Below are positions 45,116-54,042 of a stretch of 64,000 bases of DNA, piece by piece. Every line of letters starts with the position of its first letter. Positions within the stretch are counted from its first letter, which is position 1. The translations under genes were made by a program, and so were the position numbers. The notes under the pieces are model-generated. The model made no database searches, was not told the DNA's origin, and saw nothing but the letters and a program-made list of their open reading frames with translations. Source of the stretch: Spiractinospora alimapuensis. Its GTDB lineage: Bacteria > Actinomycetota > Actinomycetes > Streptosporangiales > Streptosporangiaceae. The stretch covers positions 2,480,001 to 2,544,000 of the forward strand of contig NZ_CP072467.1 of assembly GCF_018437505.1 (NCBI RefSeq), given 5' to 3'.

Positions 45116-46414
45116 CTAGTTGTCGGTTTGGGCTTCGACGCGCATGACGCCGGCCACGGAGCGGACGACGTCGAGGCCGCGGACTCCGCGGACGGTGTTG
45201 GATAGCGCCTCGTCCGGGGCTCGGTGGGTGACGATCACGAGCTGGGCGTCGTCCCCGTAGCCCTCCTGGCGCACGTTCTTTATGGAGACACCGTGGTCGG
45301 CGAAGGCCTCGGCCACGCGGGCGAGGACTCCGGGACGGTCGGCGACGTCGAGGGCGACGTGGTAGCGCGTCACCGTCTCGCCCATGGGGTGGACGCGCGC
45401 GGCCGTGCCGTCGTTCGGGGCGACGTCGCTCGCGTGCACTCCGGCGATCCGGTTGCGGGCCGCGGCGACCAGGTCGCCCAGCACCGCACTGGCCGTCGGG
45501 GCGCCACCGGCCCCGGGGCCGTAGAACATGAGCTGCCCCGCGGACTCGGCCTCCACGAACACCGCGTTGTAGGCCTCCTTGACGCTGGCCAGGGGGTGTT
45601 CGCGCGGAAGCATGGCCGGGTGCACCCGGACGCCCACCGAGCCGTCGTCCTTGGAGCGTTCGCAGATGGCCAGGAGTTTCACGACGCAGCCCATCGCCTG
45701 GGCACTCGCGATCTCGGCCGACGTGACGTCGGAGATCCCCTCGCGGTGCACCTCCGCCGCCGTCACCGGGGTGTGGAACGCGAGCCGGGCGAGGATGGCG
45801 GCCTTGGCGGCGGCGTCGAATCCGTCGACGTCGGCCGTGGGGTCGGCCTCGGCGTAACCGAGTGCCTGCGCCTCCTCGAGGGCCTCGGTGAAGCCGGATC
45901 CGCGACTGTCCATCCGGTCGAGGATGTAGTTCGTGGTGCCGTTGACGATGCCGAGCACCCGGTGCACCCGGTCACCGGCGAGTGACTCGCGCAGCGGGCG
46001 CAACAGCGGAATGGCCCCGGCGACGCTCGCCTCGTAGAAGACGTCGACACCGCTGTTGTAGGCGCCGGTGAGAATTGTCTCGCCGTCCTCGGCCAGCAGT
46101 GCCTTGTTCGCCGTGACCACCGACTTTCCGGCCTTGGTCGCGGCGATGATGAGGGAGCGCGCCGGCTCGATCCCGCCGATGACCTCGACCACGATGTCGA
46201 TGTCCTCGCGTGTGGCCAGACCCATGGCGTCCGTGGTGATGAGGGCGGGGTCGATGCCCGCGCCACGCGTTCGCTCCGGGCGGCGCACCGCGATCCCAGC
46301 GATGCGCAACTCCTCTCCCGTGCGCGCTGCGAGCTCGGCCGACTGCTCATTGACCAGCCGGAACACTTCCGATCCCACGACGCCGCATCCGAGCAACGCC
46401 ACGTTCAATGCCAC
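45116..46414 (-). CDS. hom: homoserine dehydrogenase
   Basis: A 432-residue NAD(P)H enzyme that reduces aspartate semialdehyde to homoserine. The N-terminal Rossmann motif is VALLGCGVVGSEV. The central catalytic segment is VVTANKALLAEDG with GTTNYILDRM and GYAEADPTADVDGFDAAAKAAILA (catalytic Lys/Asp). The C-terminal ACT domain (YHVALDVADRPGVLARVAEAFADHGVSIKNV) implies threonine feedback control. It follows lysA by 53 bases in a response regulator-nrtL-lysA-hom unit. Confidence 0.96.
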   Translation of the reverse strand: MALNVALLGCGVVGSEVFRLVNEQSAELAARTGEELRIAGIAVRRPERTRGAGIDPALITTDAMGLATREDIDIVVEVIGGIEPARSLIIAATKAGKSVVTANKALLAEDGETILTGAYNSGVDVFYEASVAGAIPLLRPLRESLAGDRVHRVLGIVNGTTNYILDRMDSRGSGFTEALEEAQALGYAEADPTADVDGFDAAAKAAILARLAFHTPVTAAEVHREGISDVTSAEIASAQAMGCVVKLLAICERSKDDGSVGVRVHPAMLPREHPLASVKEAYNAVFVEAESAGQLMFYGPGAGGAPTASAVLGDLVAAARNRIAGVHASDVAPNDGTAARVHPMGETVTRYHVALDVADRPGVLARVAEAFADHGVSIKNVRQEGYGDDAQLVIVTHRAPDEALSNTVRGVRGLDVVRSVAGVMRVEAQTDN

Positions 46415-46467
46415 GGAACCGACTCCTTCTCGAGTTGCGGGGCCTCCCGATGACCGGTGACCGTCTC

Positions 46468-47853
46468 TCAGCGTACGTCCAGTCGCAACAGGTCATCTTC
46501 GGTCTCGCGCCGCATCATGAGCCGCGCGGCACCGTCGCGCACCGCGACCATGGCGGGTCGGGGCAGGTGGTTGTAGTTGTTCGCCATCGAGTAGCAGTAC
46601 GCGCCGGTGCCGGCCACCGCCACGAGGTCGCCACGATCGATATCGCTGGGGTAGTAGGGGTCACGAACGACGATGTCGCCGCTTTCGCAGTGCTTGCCGA
46701 CCAGACGGCTCAGCATCGGGGGCGCGTCGCTGGCGCGCGAGGCCAGTACCGTCGTGTAGTCGGCGCCGTACAGGGCGGTGCGGATGTTGTCGCTCATCCC
46801 GCCGTCCACGCTGACGTAGGTGCGCAGCCCCTCGACCTCCTTGACCGTGCCGACGTCGTAGATGGTGACGCCGGCCTGGGCCACGATCGCGCGCCCCGGC
46901 TCGACCGCGAGGCGGGGCACGGGCAGGTCCCGCGCGGCGCACTCCTGGGACACGATGTCGGTGAGGCGCTTGGCGGTGCTGGCGGTCTCCTGGGGGGTGT
47001 CCTCCGGCCGGTAGGCGACGCCGAGCCCGCCTCCCAGATCCAGCTCGGGCAGCACGACGCCGAGCTGCGCGTGAATGGTGGCCAGGAACTCCGTGAGACG
47101 GTGGGCCGCCACCTCGAACCCGGCGGTGTCGAAGATCTGGGACCCGATGTGGGAGTGCAGTCCGGTCAGGTTCAGGTGCGGCGCCGCCAGCACGTCGCGC
47201 ACCGCCCGCATCGCCGCGCCGCTGACCAGCGAGAGCCCGAACTTCTGGTCCTCGTGGGCAGTGGCGACGAACTCGTGGGTGTGCGCCTCCACCCCGGTCG
47301 TCACCCGGATCATGACGTCGACGACGCGGTCCCGGTCCGCGGCGATCCGCTCCAGGAGGGCGATCTCGGTCAGCGAGTCGACGATGATCCGGCCCACGCC
47401 CGCCTCGACGGCGCGCACGAGCTCGGACTCCGACTTGTTGTTGCCATGCAGCCCCATCCGCTCGGCCGGGAACCCCGACGCGAGCGCGACCGCGAGCTCC
47501 CCACCGCTGCACACGTCGAGCCCCAGGCCCTCCTCGGCGACCCAACGGGCGACGGTGGTGTTGAGCAGCGCCTTACCGGCGTAGTACACGTCCGCGCCGG
47601 AGAACGCGGCACGGAACTCGCGGGCCCGGGTCCGGAAGTCCTCCTCGTCGACCACGAACAGCGGGGTGCCGAACTCCCGCGCGAGCTTCGCGACGCCCAC
47701 CCCGCCGATGGTCATCTCACCGGACTCGCGGCGCGCCGTCAGCGGCCAGAGTCGCGGGTCGAGCTGGTTGAGGTCGACGGGAGCGCCTGGCGGGTTCCCT
47801 TCGGGGATGAGGTCGGCATGACGTGGACCCGCCGGGTGGGCGTAACGGCTCAT
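46468..47853 (-). CDS. lysA: diaminopimelate decarboxylase
   Basis: A 461-residue PLP enzyme of fold type III that makes L-lysine from meso-diaminopimelate. The PLP Lys is Lys94 in VYYAGKALL. Further motifs are GLDVCSGGELAVALASGFP, GLHSHIGSQIFD, LDLGGGLGVAYR and the C-terminal GTGAYCYSMANNYNHLPRPA (active-site completion across the dimer). It starts 15 bases after the nrtL stop and is followed by hom, so lysine and homoserine synthesis are linked. Confidence 0.96.
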   Translation of the reverse strand: MSRYAHPAGPRHADLIPEGNPPGAPVDLNQLDPRLWPLTARRESGEMTIGGVGVAKLAREFGTPLFVVDEEDFRTRAREFRAAFSGADVYYAGKALLNTTVARWVAEEGLGLDVCSGGELAVALASGFPAERMGLHGNNKSESELVRAVEAGVGRIIVDSLTEIALLERIAADRDRVVDVMIRVTTGVEAHTHEFVATAHEDQKFGLSLVSGAAMRAVRDVLAAPHLNLTGLHSHIGSQIFDTAGFEVAAHRLTEFLATIHAQLGVVLPELDLGGGLGVAYRPEDTPQETASTAKRLTDIVSQECAARDLPVPRLAVEPGRAIVAQAGVTIYDVGTVKEVEGLRTYVSVDGGMSDNIRTALYGADYTTVLASRASDAPPMLSRLVGKHCESGDIVVRDPYYPSDIDRGDLVAVAGTGAYCYSMANNYNHLPRPAMVAVRDGAARLMMRRETEDDLLRLDVR

Positions 47854-47868
47854 GGTGGAGACGGTCCT

Positions 47869-48954
47869 CTACAGTTCGGTGGGCGCTGGAACACCGAGGA
47901 GAAACAGTCCTGTGCCCAGGACCCCGGCCACGGCGAGGCTGAGGTCGAGTCTGGGATCACGGGGCGGGGTGCCTCCGGCTGCCGGCGGATGCGCGGGTGC
48001 GGGCGCGGCACTCGCGGTCCTCGTCCACTCACGGTAGGCGGCGGCGAGCTCCTCCAGGTACCTCACCAGGATAGAGGGTCGGCCACGATGGTGAGTGCTT
48101 CGCACCGTGCCGGGCCCCTCGAACAGGACCCCGACGGTGTGCGCCGCCGCGGGACATCCCAGCAGCCGTACCGCCTCGACGCTGTCGGGGCGCGCGCCGG
48201 GCACGACGCCCATCCCGACGCCCCAGGAGTGCACCGACGTGTGAGCGTGCGCGTGGGCGTAGCGCAGCGCGAACGCGGGGTTCTCGGCGATCTGGCGTTC
48301 CCACACTCCGGGGTGGGTGGCGGTGGGGGCGGGTTCGGCGGCGACGCAGCCGGCGATGCGGACGGCGGCCTCCCCGACCACCGCGAGAAGGTCGGCGACG
48401 GGGCCACCGCGCGAGGGTTCGTCCAGGTAGGGGTCGCGCCAGCTCCCACCACCGTGGATCGGGTTCACCTGGGTCGGTCCGGTCGGCCCGCAGTAGAGCG
48501 TGAGTCGTTCCCGGGCGTCGGCCCGCGCCCACTTCGCTGCCTCATGGAGGGAAGGGGCGTCCTCCAGGGCCCGCCGCGGCCACGGCGCTGGGTCGTCCGG
48601 GGAGCCGGCGTCGTGGGCGCCGGGGGCCAGCACGGAGAGGTATTCCCACCCGCGAGAGGCCGACGTCACCACGGCGTACCGGGCGGCGTTGGTCAGCGTG
48701 ATCTCCACGAAGCCGCCGGGGGTGGGCGCCGCGGCGACGATCGCCGGATCCTCGACGAGGGCCTGGGCGATCCGCCCGGCCAGCCGTTCCGGCGTGGAGC
48801 CCGCACGCCCCGCGAGGCGGGTGGGGATCGGGGACACGAAGTCGGCGCCCGACCCGGCCTTGGAACGGCGAACATCGGCTGAAGGGACGTCACCCCCACC
48901 ACTCGCCCGCCTGGCGGCCGCACCCACCAGCCGCTCCAACGCGTCAGGGGTCAC
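47869..48954 (-). CDS. ArgS-related anticodon-binding protein (NrtL type)
   Basis: A 361-residue arginyl-tRNA synthetase paralogue that keeps the N-terminal additional domain (TPERLAGRIAQALVEDPAIVAAAPTPGGFVEITL) and the C-terminal DALR-type anticodon-binding helices (NPAFALRYAHAHAHTSVHSWG and onward). It lacks the catalytic Rossmann core with HIGH and KMSK. A trace of the active-site loop survives as GPTGPTQVNPIHGG. Such proteins precede lysA in actinomycetes and are named NrtL; the role is unknown. GTG 48954 overlaps the response regulator stop by four bases. Confidence 0.8.
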   Translation of the reverse strand: MTPDALERLVGAAARRASGGGDVPSADVRRSKAGSGADFVSPIPTRLAGRAGSTPERLAGRIAQALVEDPAIVAAAPTPGGFVEITLTNAARYAVVTSASRGWEYLSVLAPGAHDAGSPDDPAPWPRRALEDAPSLHEAAKWARADARERLTLYCGPTGPTQVNPIHGGGSWRDPYLDEPSRGGPVADLLAVVGEAAVRIAGCVAAEPAPTATHPGVWERQIAENPAFALRYAHAHAHTSVHSWGVGMGVVPGARPDSVEAVRLLGCPAAAHTVGVLFEGPGTVRSTHHRGRPSILVRYLEELAAAYREWTRTASAAPAPAHPPAAGGTPPRDPRLDLSLAVAGVLGTGLFLLGVPAPTEL

Positions 48955-49340
48955 GAATGGTCCAGTTCGCCGGGACCGGCGAGTCGACGCACGATCTGGA
49001 TCAACTCGGTGGGATCGAACGGCTTGGCGAGAAACGCGTCCACCCCGATCGCCTCCCCCCGCCGTTGGTCGGCCTCCTGGGCCCGCGCGGTGATCAGCAG
49101 CACCCGGCCCCGACACCGCGACTCCCCCTCCAGGAGCCGAGTGGCCGTCACCCAGCCGTCCAACCGGGGCATCATGATGTCGAGCGTGATCACATCCGGA
49201 TCGATCTTGCCGACCTGGTCCAGACAGTCCTCACCGTCCACCGCCGTATGGACCTCGAAGCCCTCCATCTGGAGATTGACGGCGATCAGTTGACGGATCA
49301 CCTCGTCATCGTCGACCACTAGTACCCGCGCCTCACCCAC
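48951..49340 (-). CDS. single-domain response regulator
   Basis: A 129-residue CheY-like receiver with no output domain. The acidic cluster is VVDDDE, phosphoacceptor Asp54 lies in VITLDIMMPRLDGW, Thr in LLITARAQ and Lys in FLAKPFDP. No kinase is adjacent. Its stop overlaps the start of the ArgS-like gene (GTGA), so the two are made together. Partner kinase and target are unknown. Confidence 0.9.
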   Translation of the reverse strand: MGEARVLVVDDDEVIRQLIAVNLQMEGFEVHTAVDGEDCLDQVGKIDPDVITLDIMMPRLDGWVTATRLLEGESRCRGRVLLITARAQEADQRRGEAIGVDAFLAKPFDPTELIQIVRRLAGPGELDHS

Positions 49341-49434
49341 GTTGCGAGACTAACCCGATGGACCGTGCCACCGCTGGCGTATCGCAAACCGTTCGGAGGA
49401 AATCCCCAATACTGCTACAGTGGTGACGCGAAAG

Positions 49435-49509
49435 GCCCCCTTAGCTCAGGGGATAGAGCACCGGCCTCCGGAGCCGGGTGCGGAGGTTCGAATCCTCCAG
49501 GGGGCGCCA
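49435..49509 (+). tRNA. tRNA-Arg, anticodon CCG
   Basis: A complete cloverleaf. The acceptor stem is GCCCCCT (49435-49441) paired with AGGGGGC (49499-49505), with discriminator G and an encoded CCA (49507-49509). The D arm carries TAGCTCAGGGGATAGAGCA. The anticodon stem is CCGGC/GCCGG with loop CTCCGGA, anticodon CCG at 49468-49470, reading CGG. The T arm GGAGG-TTCGAAT-CCTCC is perfect. Such tRNA genes are frequent phage and element integration sites. Confidence 0.97.
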
Positions 49510-49535
49510 ATCCGCATCGTGCGGAACCACACTCT

Positions 49536-49576
49536 GACCAGCGGAGACGTCGAGACGTCCGCTGGTCTTCGTGTTT
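49536..49576 (+). terminator. hairpin terminator of tRNA-Arg
   Basis: Arms GACCAGCGGA (49536-49545) and TCCGCTGGTC (49558-49567) are perfect and are followed by TTCGTGTTT, a T-rich tail. It lies 26 bases after the CCA end. Confidence 0.8.
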
Positions 49577-49974
49577 CAGGTTGTGTCATCGTGAAGCAGG
49601 TTTGCCGAGCTGCTGTGGGCCAGTGGTGGACCAAGGCATTTCTGGCAAGCCGGCGGATCGCCGGGCCAAGGCCGCGGCGGGCCCGATGCGCACTCTGCCT
49701 CGACTCGCTCCCATAGCTCCCGATACTCCCCGCGTCTGAGGTTGGTATTCGGGAGGGAACTCGGTCGTGGAGACCTCGTCACACCGGTCAACGGATCGGC
49801 ACCGGGGCGACTGGGCCCGGACAGGCAGTAGGTCTCGCCCACTCGTGGTCCGGGATCGGACGCCCGACGTTCTGCGGTCGATGACACACCGAGTGGCCGC
49901 GCGAGGAGATTCACGCCCCATCCCACCTGGTAAGGAAGATCTTGAGGCCCAGACGGGCCGCTGGAGGGGCACCG
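49577..49974. other. gene-free region at the edge of the accessory block
   Basis: About 400 bases with lower coding character. Open frames run on both strands, but none has a known fold or a good start. I looked for a second copy of the tRNA 3' end (an attachment-site repeat) here and found none. Confidence 0.45.
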
Positions 49975-50427
49975 ATGGAAGCGTGGAACGAGGAAGACGC
50001 ACGGGCCGCCGCGTTCACGGCCATCGAGGAGCACCTCACCGGCCGTCTCGAGGCCGTCCAGAGTGCCGTCTGTCGGGCGCGGCTGTCGAGCGGCGGTGAT
50101 GACCCTAGCGGGAGAGCTCTGGAAGAGGTGCGCGCACGGGACCTGGCGGCGTGGCAGGAGCAGGGGTATCTCAGCCATCTCAACGCCGCGGCCGTGGCCG
50201 GCCGGTACTACGAACGACGGATCTCCCAGGCCGCCCGTGCGCTCCAAAAGGAACGCGCGCGGACCGGTAGCCGCAAGGCACGTCTTCTCTCTGAATTCCA
50301 CCGGCTCCGCCACGAACGCGCGGCGGTTCACGCGTGGCTCGTAGCACATGGATGGGACCCCGACTTGGAACGCGTCGCCGCGGGCGACGACTGGGAGGTC
50401 GCGGGGCACTGCTGGATGTCGGGCTGA
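49975..50427 (+). CDS. hypothetical helical protein
   Basis: A 150-residue protein I do not recognise. ATG 49975 follows GGAGGGG at a good distance, which supports a real gene. The sequence is helical and charged (EEDARAAAFTAIEEHLTGRLEAVQSAV; ISQAARALQKERARTGSRKARLLSEFHRLRHERAAVHAWLVAHG). It ends in an aromatic segment, DDWEVAGHCWMSG. There is no signal peptide, membrane span or metal motif. It lies between the tRNA and the carotenoid genes and is convergent with crtY across 49 bases. Confidence 0.55.
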   Translation: MEAWNEEDARAAAFTAIEEHLTGRLEAVQSAVCRARLSSGGDDPSGRALEEVRARDLAAWQEQGYLSHLNAAAVAGRYYERRISQAARALQKERARTGSRKARLLSEFHRLRHERAAVHAWLVAHGWDPDLERVAAGDDWEVAGHCWMSG

Positions 50428-50476
50428 CGCTGGCGTCGATCCTGGTCGGGGCTTTGTGGCCTCTGGCGGTGGCCGA

Positions 50477-51679
50477 TCAACTCCGACCGGGTGGAAGCAC
50501 GCCCACGAGCGCGCGTTCCAGCGTCGTGATCGACATCGTGAGTAGTGGGGTGGTCATGCCCATGGCGAATTCGCGTCGTGGAGCGGAGTGTCCGTCAAGG
50601 AAGTCCAGGACATCACGCATGTCGTTGCGGGCGAAGAGTCGGGCGAAGAATTCGGCCCCGGACAGACGCCCGGTGTCCAGGGCACGGAGGAGAATCGCGT
50701 CCATGGCCCGGTGCCGCCTGTGGTGCGGGAGCGGTGGGACGGGTGTACGCCCCTGCTCCAGATGGCGCATCACCGAGTCGACCTGACGCTGGATCCCACT
50801 GAACGTGTATCCGGTGGACGGCCGGGTGGCCCCGCCGGCCGCTCCGATGCGAAAGGTCCGTCGGCCGGTGCGGGGACTGAAGGCTCCGTCCGTCATGGGG
50901 ATGACTCCCTGCTCCGTCCTGACGAGTGTGAGGCCCTTCAGGCCAAGCACTTCTTCGGTGTACTGACGCAGTGCCCGGTCGTAGCCGCCGTCATCGAGAA
51001 CCTCCCGGGTGAACTCGGTGTACTCCACCAGGGCTTCGCGCGCGGAGAGTGGAAGCACGTAGCCGAAGGCGACGCCGTTTCGGGGCTGTGGGGTTCGAAA
51101 GTCCATCAGCAGCGCGGAATCGGCGTCGAAGACGTCCGTGTCGGCGCGAACGAACCAGCCACGAAAGTGCTGCAATAGGGTGGTGTGCGCGCGGGGCGGT
51201 GAGGCCAGGGGACGCGAGTCGAACGCCCACCGGGCCTCCAGTTCGAGCGGTTGACCGTCGGGGCGTTCCGCGGACACCGTGGCGTTGTCCGCGCCGTCGT
51301 CGATGTCCGTGACCGTCGCCGTATAAAGGTCGACTCCGGCTCCGAGCCGGGAGTGGACATACGCCTCGAAATCCCGGGAACGCAGCATCTTGTAGGACTG
51401 GGGCGAGATCCCCCGTGTGTACCTCTCGCCGGGGTGGGAGATGACCGTCAGTGTGTCCCATCGCGCCGCCAGAATGCCGTCCCACGGCCCGACGCCCCGC
51501 TCCCAAAAGCACCACGTCCGGTCCTTGGAGCGCGGCGCACCGGCGGGAGGCTCGACGAGGGCGATTCGGGGTGTCCCAACGCCGGGAAGGACCACACTGG
51601 ACGCTCTGTGTGCCAACGTCAAACCGGCCGCGCCGGCTCCGACGATGACAAGGTCGTATCGCCCCATGCCGGCTAGCAT
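50477..51679 (-). CDS. crtY: lycopene beta-cyclase
   Basis: A 400-residue flavoprotein that closes beta-ionone rings on lycopene to give beta-carotene. The N-terminal dinucleotide motif YDLVIVGAGAAGLTLAHRA, the SKDRTWCFWERG line (typical of bacterial CrtY), ALVEYTEFTREVL and GIPMTDGAFSPRTGRRTFRIGAAGGATRPSTGYTFSGIQRQ-like segments are all present. ATG 51679 has GGAAGG nine bases upstream; ATG 51667 is an alternative. It is divergent from crtT with only about 40 bases between, so the promoters overlap. Confidence 0.92.
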   Translation of the reverse strand: MLAGMGRYDLVIVGAGAAGLTLAHRASSVVLPGVGTPRIALVEPPAGAPRSKDRTWCFWERGVGPWDGILAARWDTLTVISHPGERYTRGISPQSYKMLRSRDFEAYVHSRLGAGVDLYTATVTDIDDGADNATVSAERPDGQPLELEARWAFDSRPLASPPRAHTTLLQHFRGWFVRADTDVFDADSALLMDFRTPQPRNGVAFGYVLPLSAREALVEYTEFTREVLDDGGYDRALRQYTEEVLGLKGLTLVRTEQGVIPMTDGAFSPRTGRRTFRIGAAGGATRPSTGYTFSGIQRQVDSVMRHLEQGRTPVPPLPHHRRHRAMDAILLRALDTGRLSGAEFFARLFARNDMRDVLDFLDGHSAPRREFAMGMTTPLLTMSITTLERALVGVLPPGRS

Positions 51680-51721
51680 GTCATGTGGCCTTCCTCAGAG
51701 TCGTTCGAGTCGTGGGGGAAA

Positions 51722-52462
51722 ATGACACGCTCCGTGCGCGCCATGAAGACCGGACCAGTCACCGAGGAGTTCGACCACGCAGCCGCCTCTTATGACCGAC
51801 TCGTGGGCGCCAATCCGGGATATCACCGACATCTGCGCGTTTCCGCGCGCCGCCTGCGGCTCGCACAGGGAGGAACGGGGCAAAGGATCCTGGATGTGGG
51901 CTGCGGTACGGGCGCGTCCACGGCGGCCCTCGCCAGGGTGTTTCCCCGGGCGGAGATCATCGGGGTGGAAGTCTCGCTCGGCATGCTCTCCCGGGCTCGA
52001 GAGAAGCCATGGCCGACGCGCGTCCGTTTTCTGCACGCGCGTGCCGAGGAGCTCACGCCCGAGGACCTGGACGGGCCGGTGGACGCGATCCTCGCCGCCT
52101 ACCTGATCCGCAACTGCCCCGATCCCGACGAGACGCTGGCCACCATGTGCGGACTGCTCCCTCCAGGAGGAAGGATGGCGCTCCATGAGTACTCCGTCGC
52201 TGACGACGCCATGGCCCGCGCGGTGTGGACCGCTGTCAGTTGGGGTGTCATCATCCCGCTCGGCCGCGCCGTCACCGGCCGTTCGGACCTGTATCGCTAC
52301 CTCTGGCGAAGTGTCCTGGACTTCGACGGCGCCGCTCGCCTGCGCCTCCGTATGAGATCCGTGGGCCTGGAGAACGTGCGCACCGTCGCTCTGGGCGGGT
52401 GGCAGCGCGGTATCGTGCACACGTTTCTCGGCCGGACTCCTGTCGGGCGTCGCGCCTCGTGA
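51722..52462 (+). CDS. crtT: carotenoid-cluster SAM methyltransferase
   Basis: A 246-residue class I methyltransferase with motif I ILDVGCGTGAS, post-I acidic GVEVSLGMLSRA and VDAILAAYLIRNCPDPDETL. The closest known pattern is the UbiE/CrtT type in Streptomyces isorenieratene clusters. The methylated substrate of CrtT is not settled; quinone methylation to serve the flavin enzymes is one possibility. ATG 51722 follows GGGGGAAA. Its stop overlaps crtU by four bases (GTGA). Confidence 0.8.
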   Translation: MTRSVRAMKTGPVTEEFDHAAASYDRLVGANPGYHRHLRVSARRLRLAQGGTGQRILDVGCGTGASTAALARVFPRAEIIGVEVSLGMLSRAREKPWPTRVRFLHARAEELTPEDLDGPVDAILAAYLIRNCPDPDETLATMCGLLPPGGRMALHEYSVADDAMARAVWTAVSWGVIIPLGRAVTGRSDLYRYLWRSVLDFDGAARLRLRMRSVGLENVRTVALGGWQRGIVHTFLGRTPVGRRAS

Positions 52463-54042
52463 CGATCACCCCATGCGATCCTCTCGCCGAGACGATCGCA
52501 CCGCCCGCTCCTCGTGGCCCTCGCCCAGCGCTTCCACCACGTGCGGCGGTCGTGGGTGGGGGGATCGCCGGCATGGCCGCGGCCACGGCACTGTGTGAGC
52601 GCGGAGTGCACGTCACCGTCTTCGAGCGCGAATCGAGCCTGGGTGGACGACTCCAGGGCTGGCCCACTGTACTCAACGACGGTTCGGCGGCGACGATGAG
52701 CCGCGGTTTCCACGCGTTCTTCCGTCAGTACTACAACCTGCGCGGGTTGCTGACCCGGCTCGATCCCGACCTCGGCATGCTGAGCCCGCTGGCGGACTAT
52801 CCGCTCGTGCACGCCAACGGCCCGCACGACAGTTTCGCCGGCCTTCCTTCCTCGCCGCCATTCAACGCGTTCGCGCTCGCGGCGCGCAGCCGGAGCTTTC
52901 CCGCGCGTGAACTGGTCCGCGTCAACATTCCCGCGGCGGCGCAACTCCTGGATGTCGACGTCCCCGGCGTGTACGACCGGTTGGACCACTGGGACGCGCT
53001 CACGCTCCTGGACACCATCCGTTTTCCACCGGCGGCGCGGCACCTCGCCTTCGAGGTCTTCTCCCGGAGCTTCTTCGCCGATCCGAGTCAGCTTTCCGCG
53101 GCGGAGCTCGCGATCATGTTCCACCTCTACTTTCTGGGTTCGAGCGAGGGTCTTCTCTTCGACGTCGCCAACGCGCCCTTCCCCCAGGCGCTGTGGGACC
53201 CGTGGGTGGAGTACCTGACCCGATCCGGCGCGATCGTGCGGACGTCGACCCGGGTCTCGCGTCTTGTCTCGGGAGAACGGCATCGTTTCGCCGTGCACAC
53301 GGTGAGCGGTCGGCGCGCGAGTGCCGAGGAGTTCGACGCCGTAGTGGTGGCCACAGATCTTCCCGGCCTGCGCACCCTCACCGACTCCTCGCCAGGCCTG
53401 GGGGCCGAGGAGTGGCGTCAGCGGGTCCGTGACTCGCCCAGCGCGCCCCCCTTCCTAGTGAGCCGCCTGTGGCTTGACCGACGGGTACGGTCCGACAGGC
53501 CGGGGTTCCTCGGCACCGCTGGCTATCGCACCCTCGACAACGTCAGCGTGTTGGAGCGCTTCGAGGACGAGGCCGCGCGGTGGGCCGATCGCAACGGTGG
53601 TTCGGTGGTGGAGCTGCACGCCTACGCGTTGCCCGAACAGTGCGACGAGCGAGGCGAGCGTGAACGTCTGATCAGCCAGCTATGGCGGGTTTTCCCGGAG
53701 ACCGAGCACGCGACGATCGTAGATCAACGCCATGAGCTACGCGCTGACTGCGCGCTCTTCCCTCCAGGGGGATACGAGCGTCGACTCACCCCGACCAGCC
53801 CGGATCCCCACCTGGTCGTGGCGGGTGACCACGTTCGGGTTGACCTGCCGGTGGCCCTGATGGAGCGGGCGGCCACCAGCGGGCTCATGGCCGCGAACGA
53901 GTTGCTCTCCGGTTGGGGATTCCCCGGACACCCACTGTGGAGTGTGCCGCGCCAAGGACGGTTGGCACCGATGAGGAGGTTCGCCCGGTGGGGCCGTAGC
54001 CTCGGTCAGCCCGGCCAATGGCCGGAGGCTCGCAGGGCGTAG
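52459..54042 (+). CDS. crtU: isorenieratene synthase / carotene desaturase-methyltransferase
   Basis: A 527-residue FAD enzyme that turns the beta rings of beta-carotene into aromatic phi rings with methyl migration, giving isorenieratene. The N-terminal FAD motif AAVVGGGIAGMAAATALCERGVHVTVFERE is near residue 30. Next come GGRLQGWPT, SRGFHAFFRQYYNLRGLLTRLDP (hallmark of the CrtU family), VEVFSRSFFADP-like FEVFSRSFFADPSQLSAAEL and the C-terminal LVVAGDHVRVDLPVALMERAATSG. GTG 52459 is translationally coupled to crtT. Its 3' end overlaps the Rieske gene tail to tail by 37 bases. Confidence 0.88.
   Translation: MTITPCDPLAETIAPPAPRGPRPALPPRAAVVGGGIAGMAAATALCERGVHVTVFERESSLGGRLQGWPTVLNDGSAATMSRGFHAFFRQYYNLRGLLTRLDPDLGMLSPLADYPLVHANGPHDSFAGLPSSPPFNAFALAARSRSFPARELVRVNIPAAAQLLDVDVPGVYDRLDHWDALTLLDTIRFPPAARHLAFEVFSRSFFADPSQLSAAELAIMFHLYFLGSSEGLLFDVANAPFPQALWDPWVEYLTRSGAIVRTSTRVSRLVSGERHRFAVHTVSGRRASAEEFDAVVVATDLPGLRTLTDSSPGLGAEEWRQRVRDSPSAPPFLVSRLWLDRRVRSDRPGFLGTAGYRTLDNVSVLERFEDEAARWADRNGGSVVELHAYALPEQCDERGERERLISQLWRVFPETEHATIVDQRHELRADCALFPPGGYERRLTPTSPDPHLVVAGDHVRVDLPVALMERAATSGLMAANELLSGWGFPGHPLWSVPRQGRLAPMRRFARWGRSLGQPGQWPEARRA

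Noticed and set aside
46408-48882. An 824-codon plus-strand open frame opposite lysA and nrtL
   Set aside because: A shadow frame; both minus-strand genes have complete family motifs.
49510-49974. Attachment-site repeat after tRNA-Arg
   Set aside because: No second copy of the tRNA 3' end and no integrase gene in the window.
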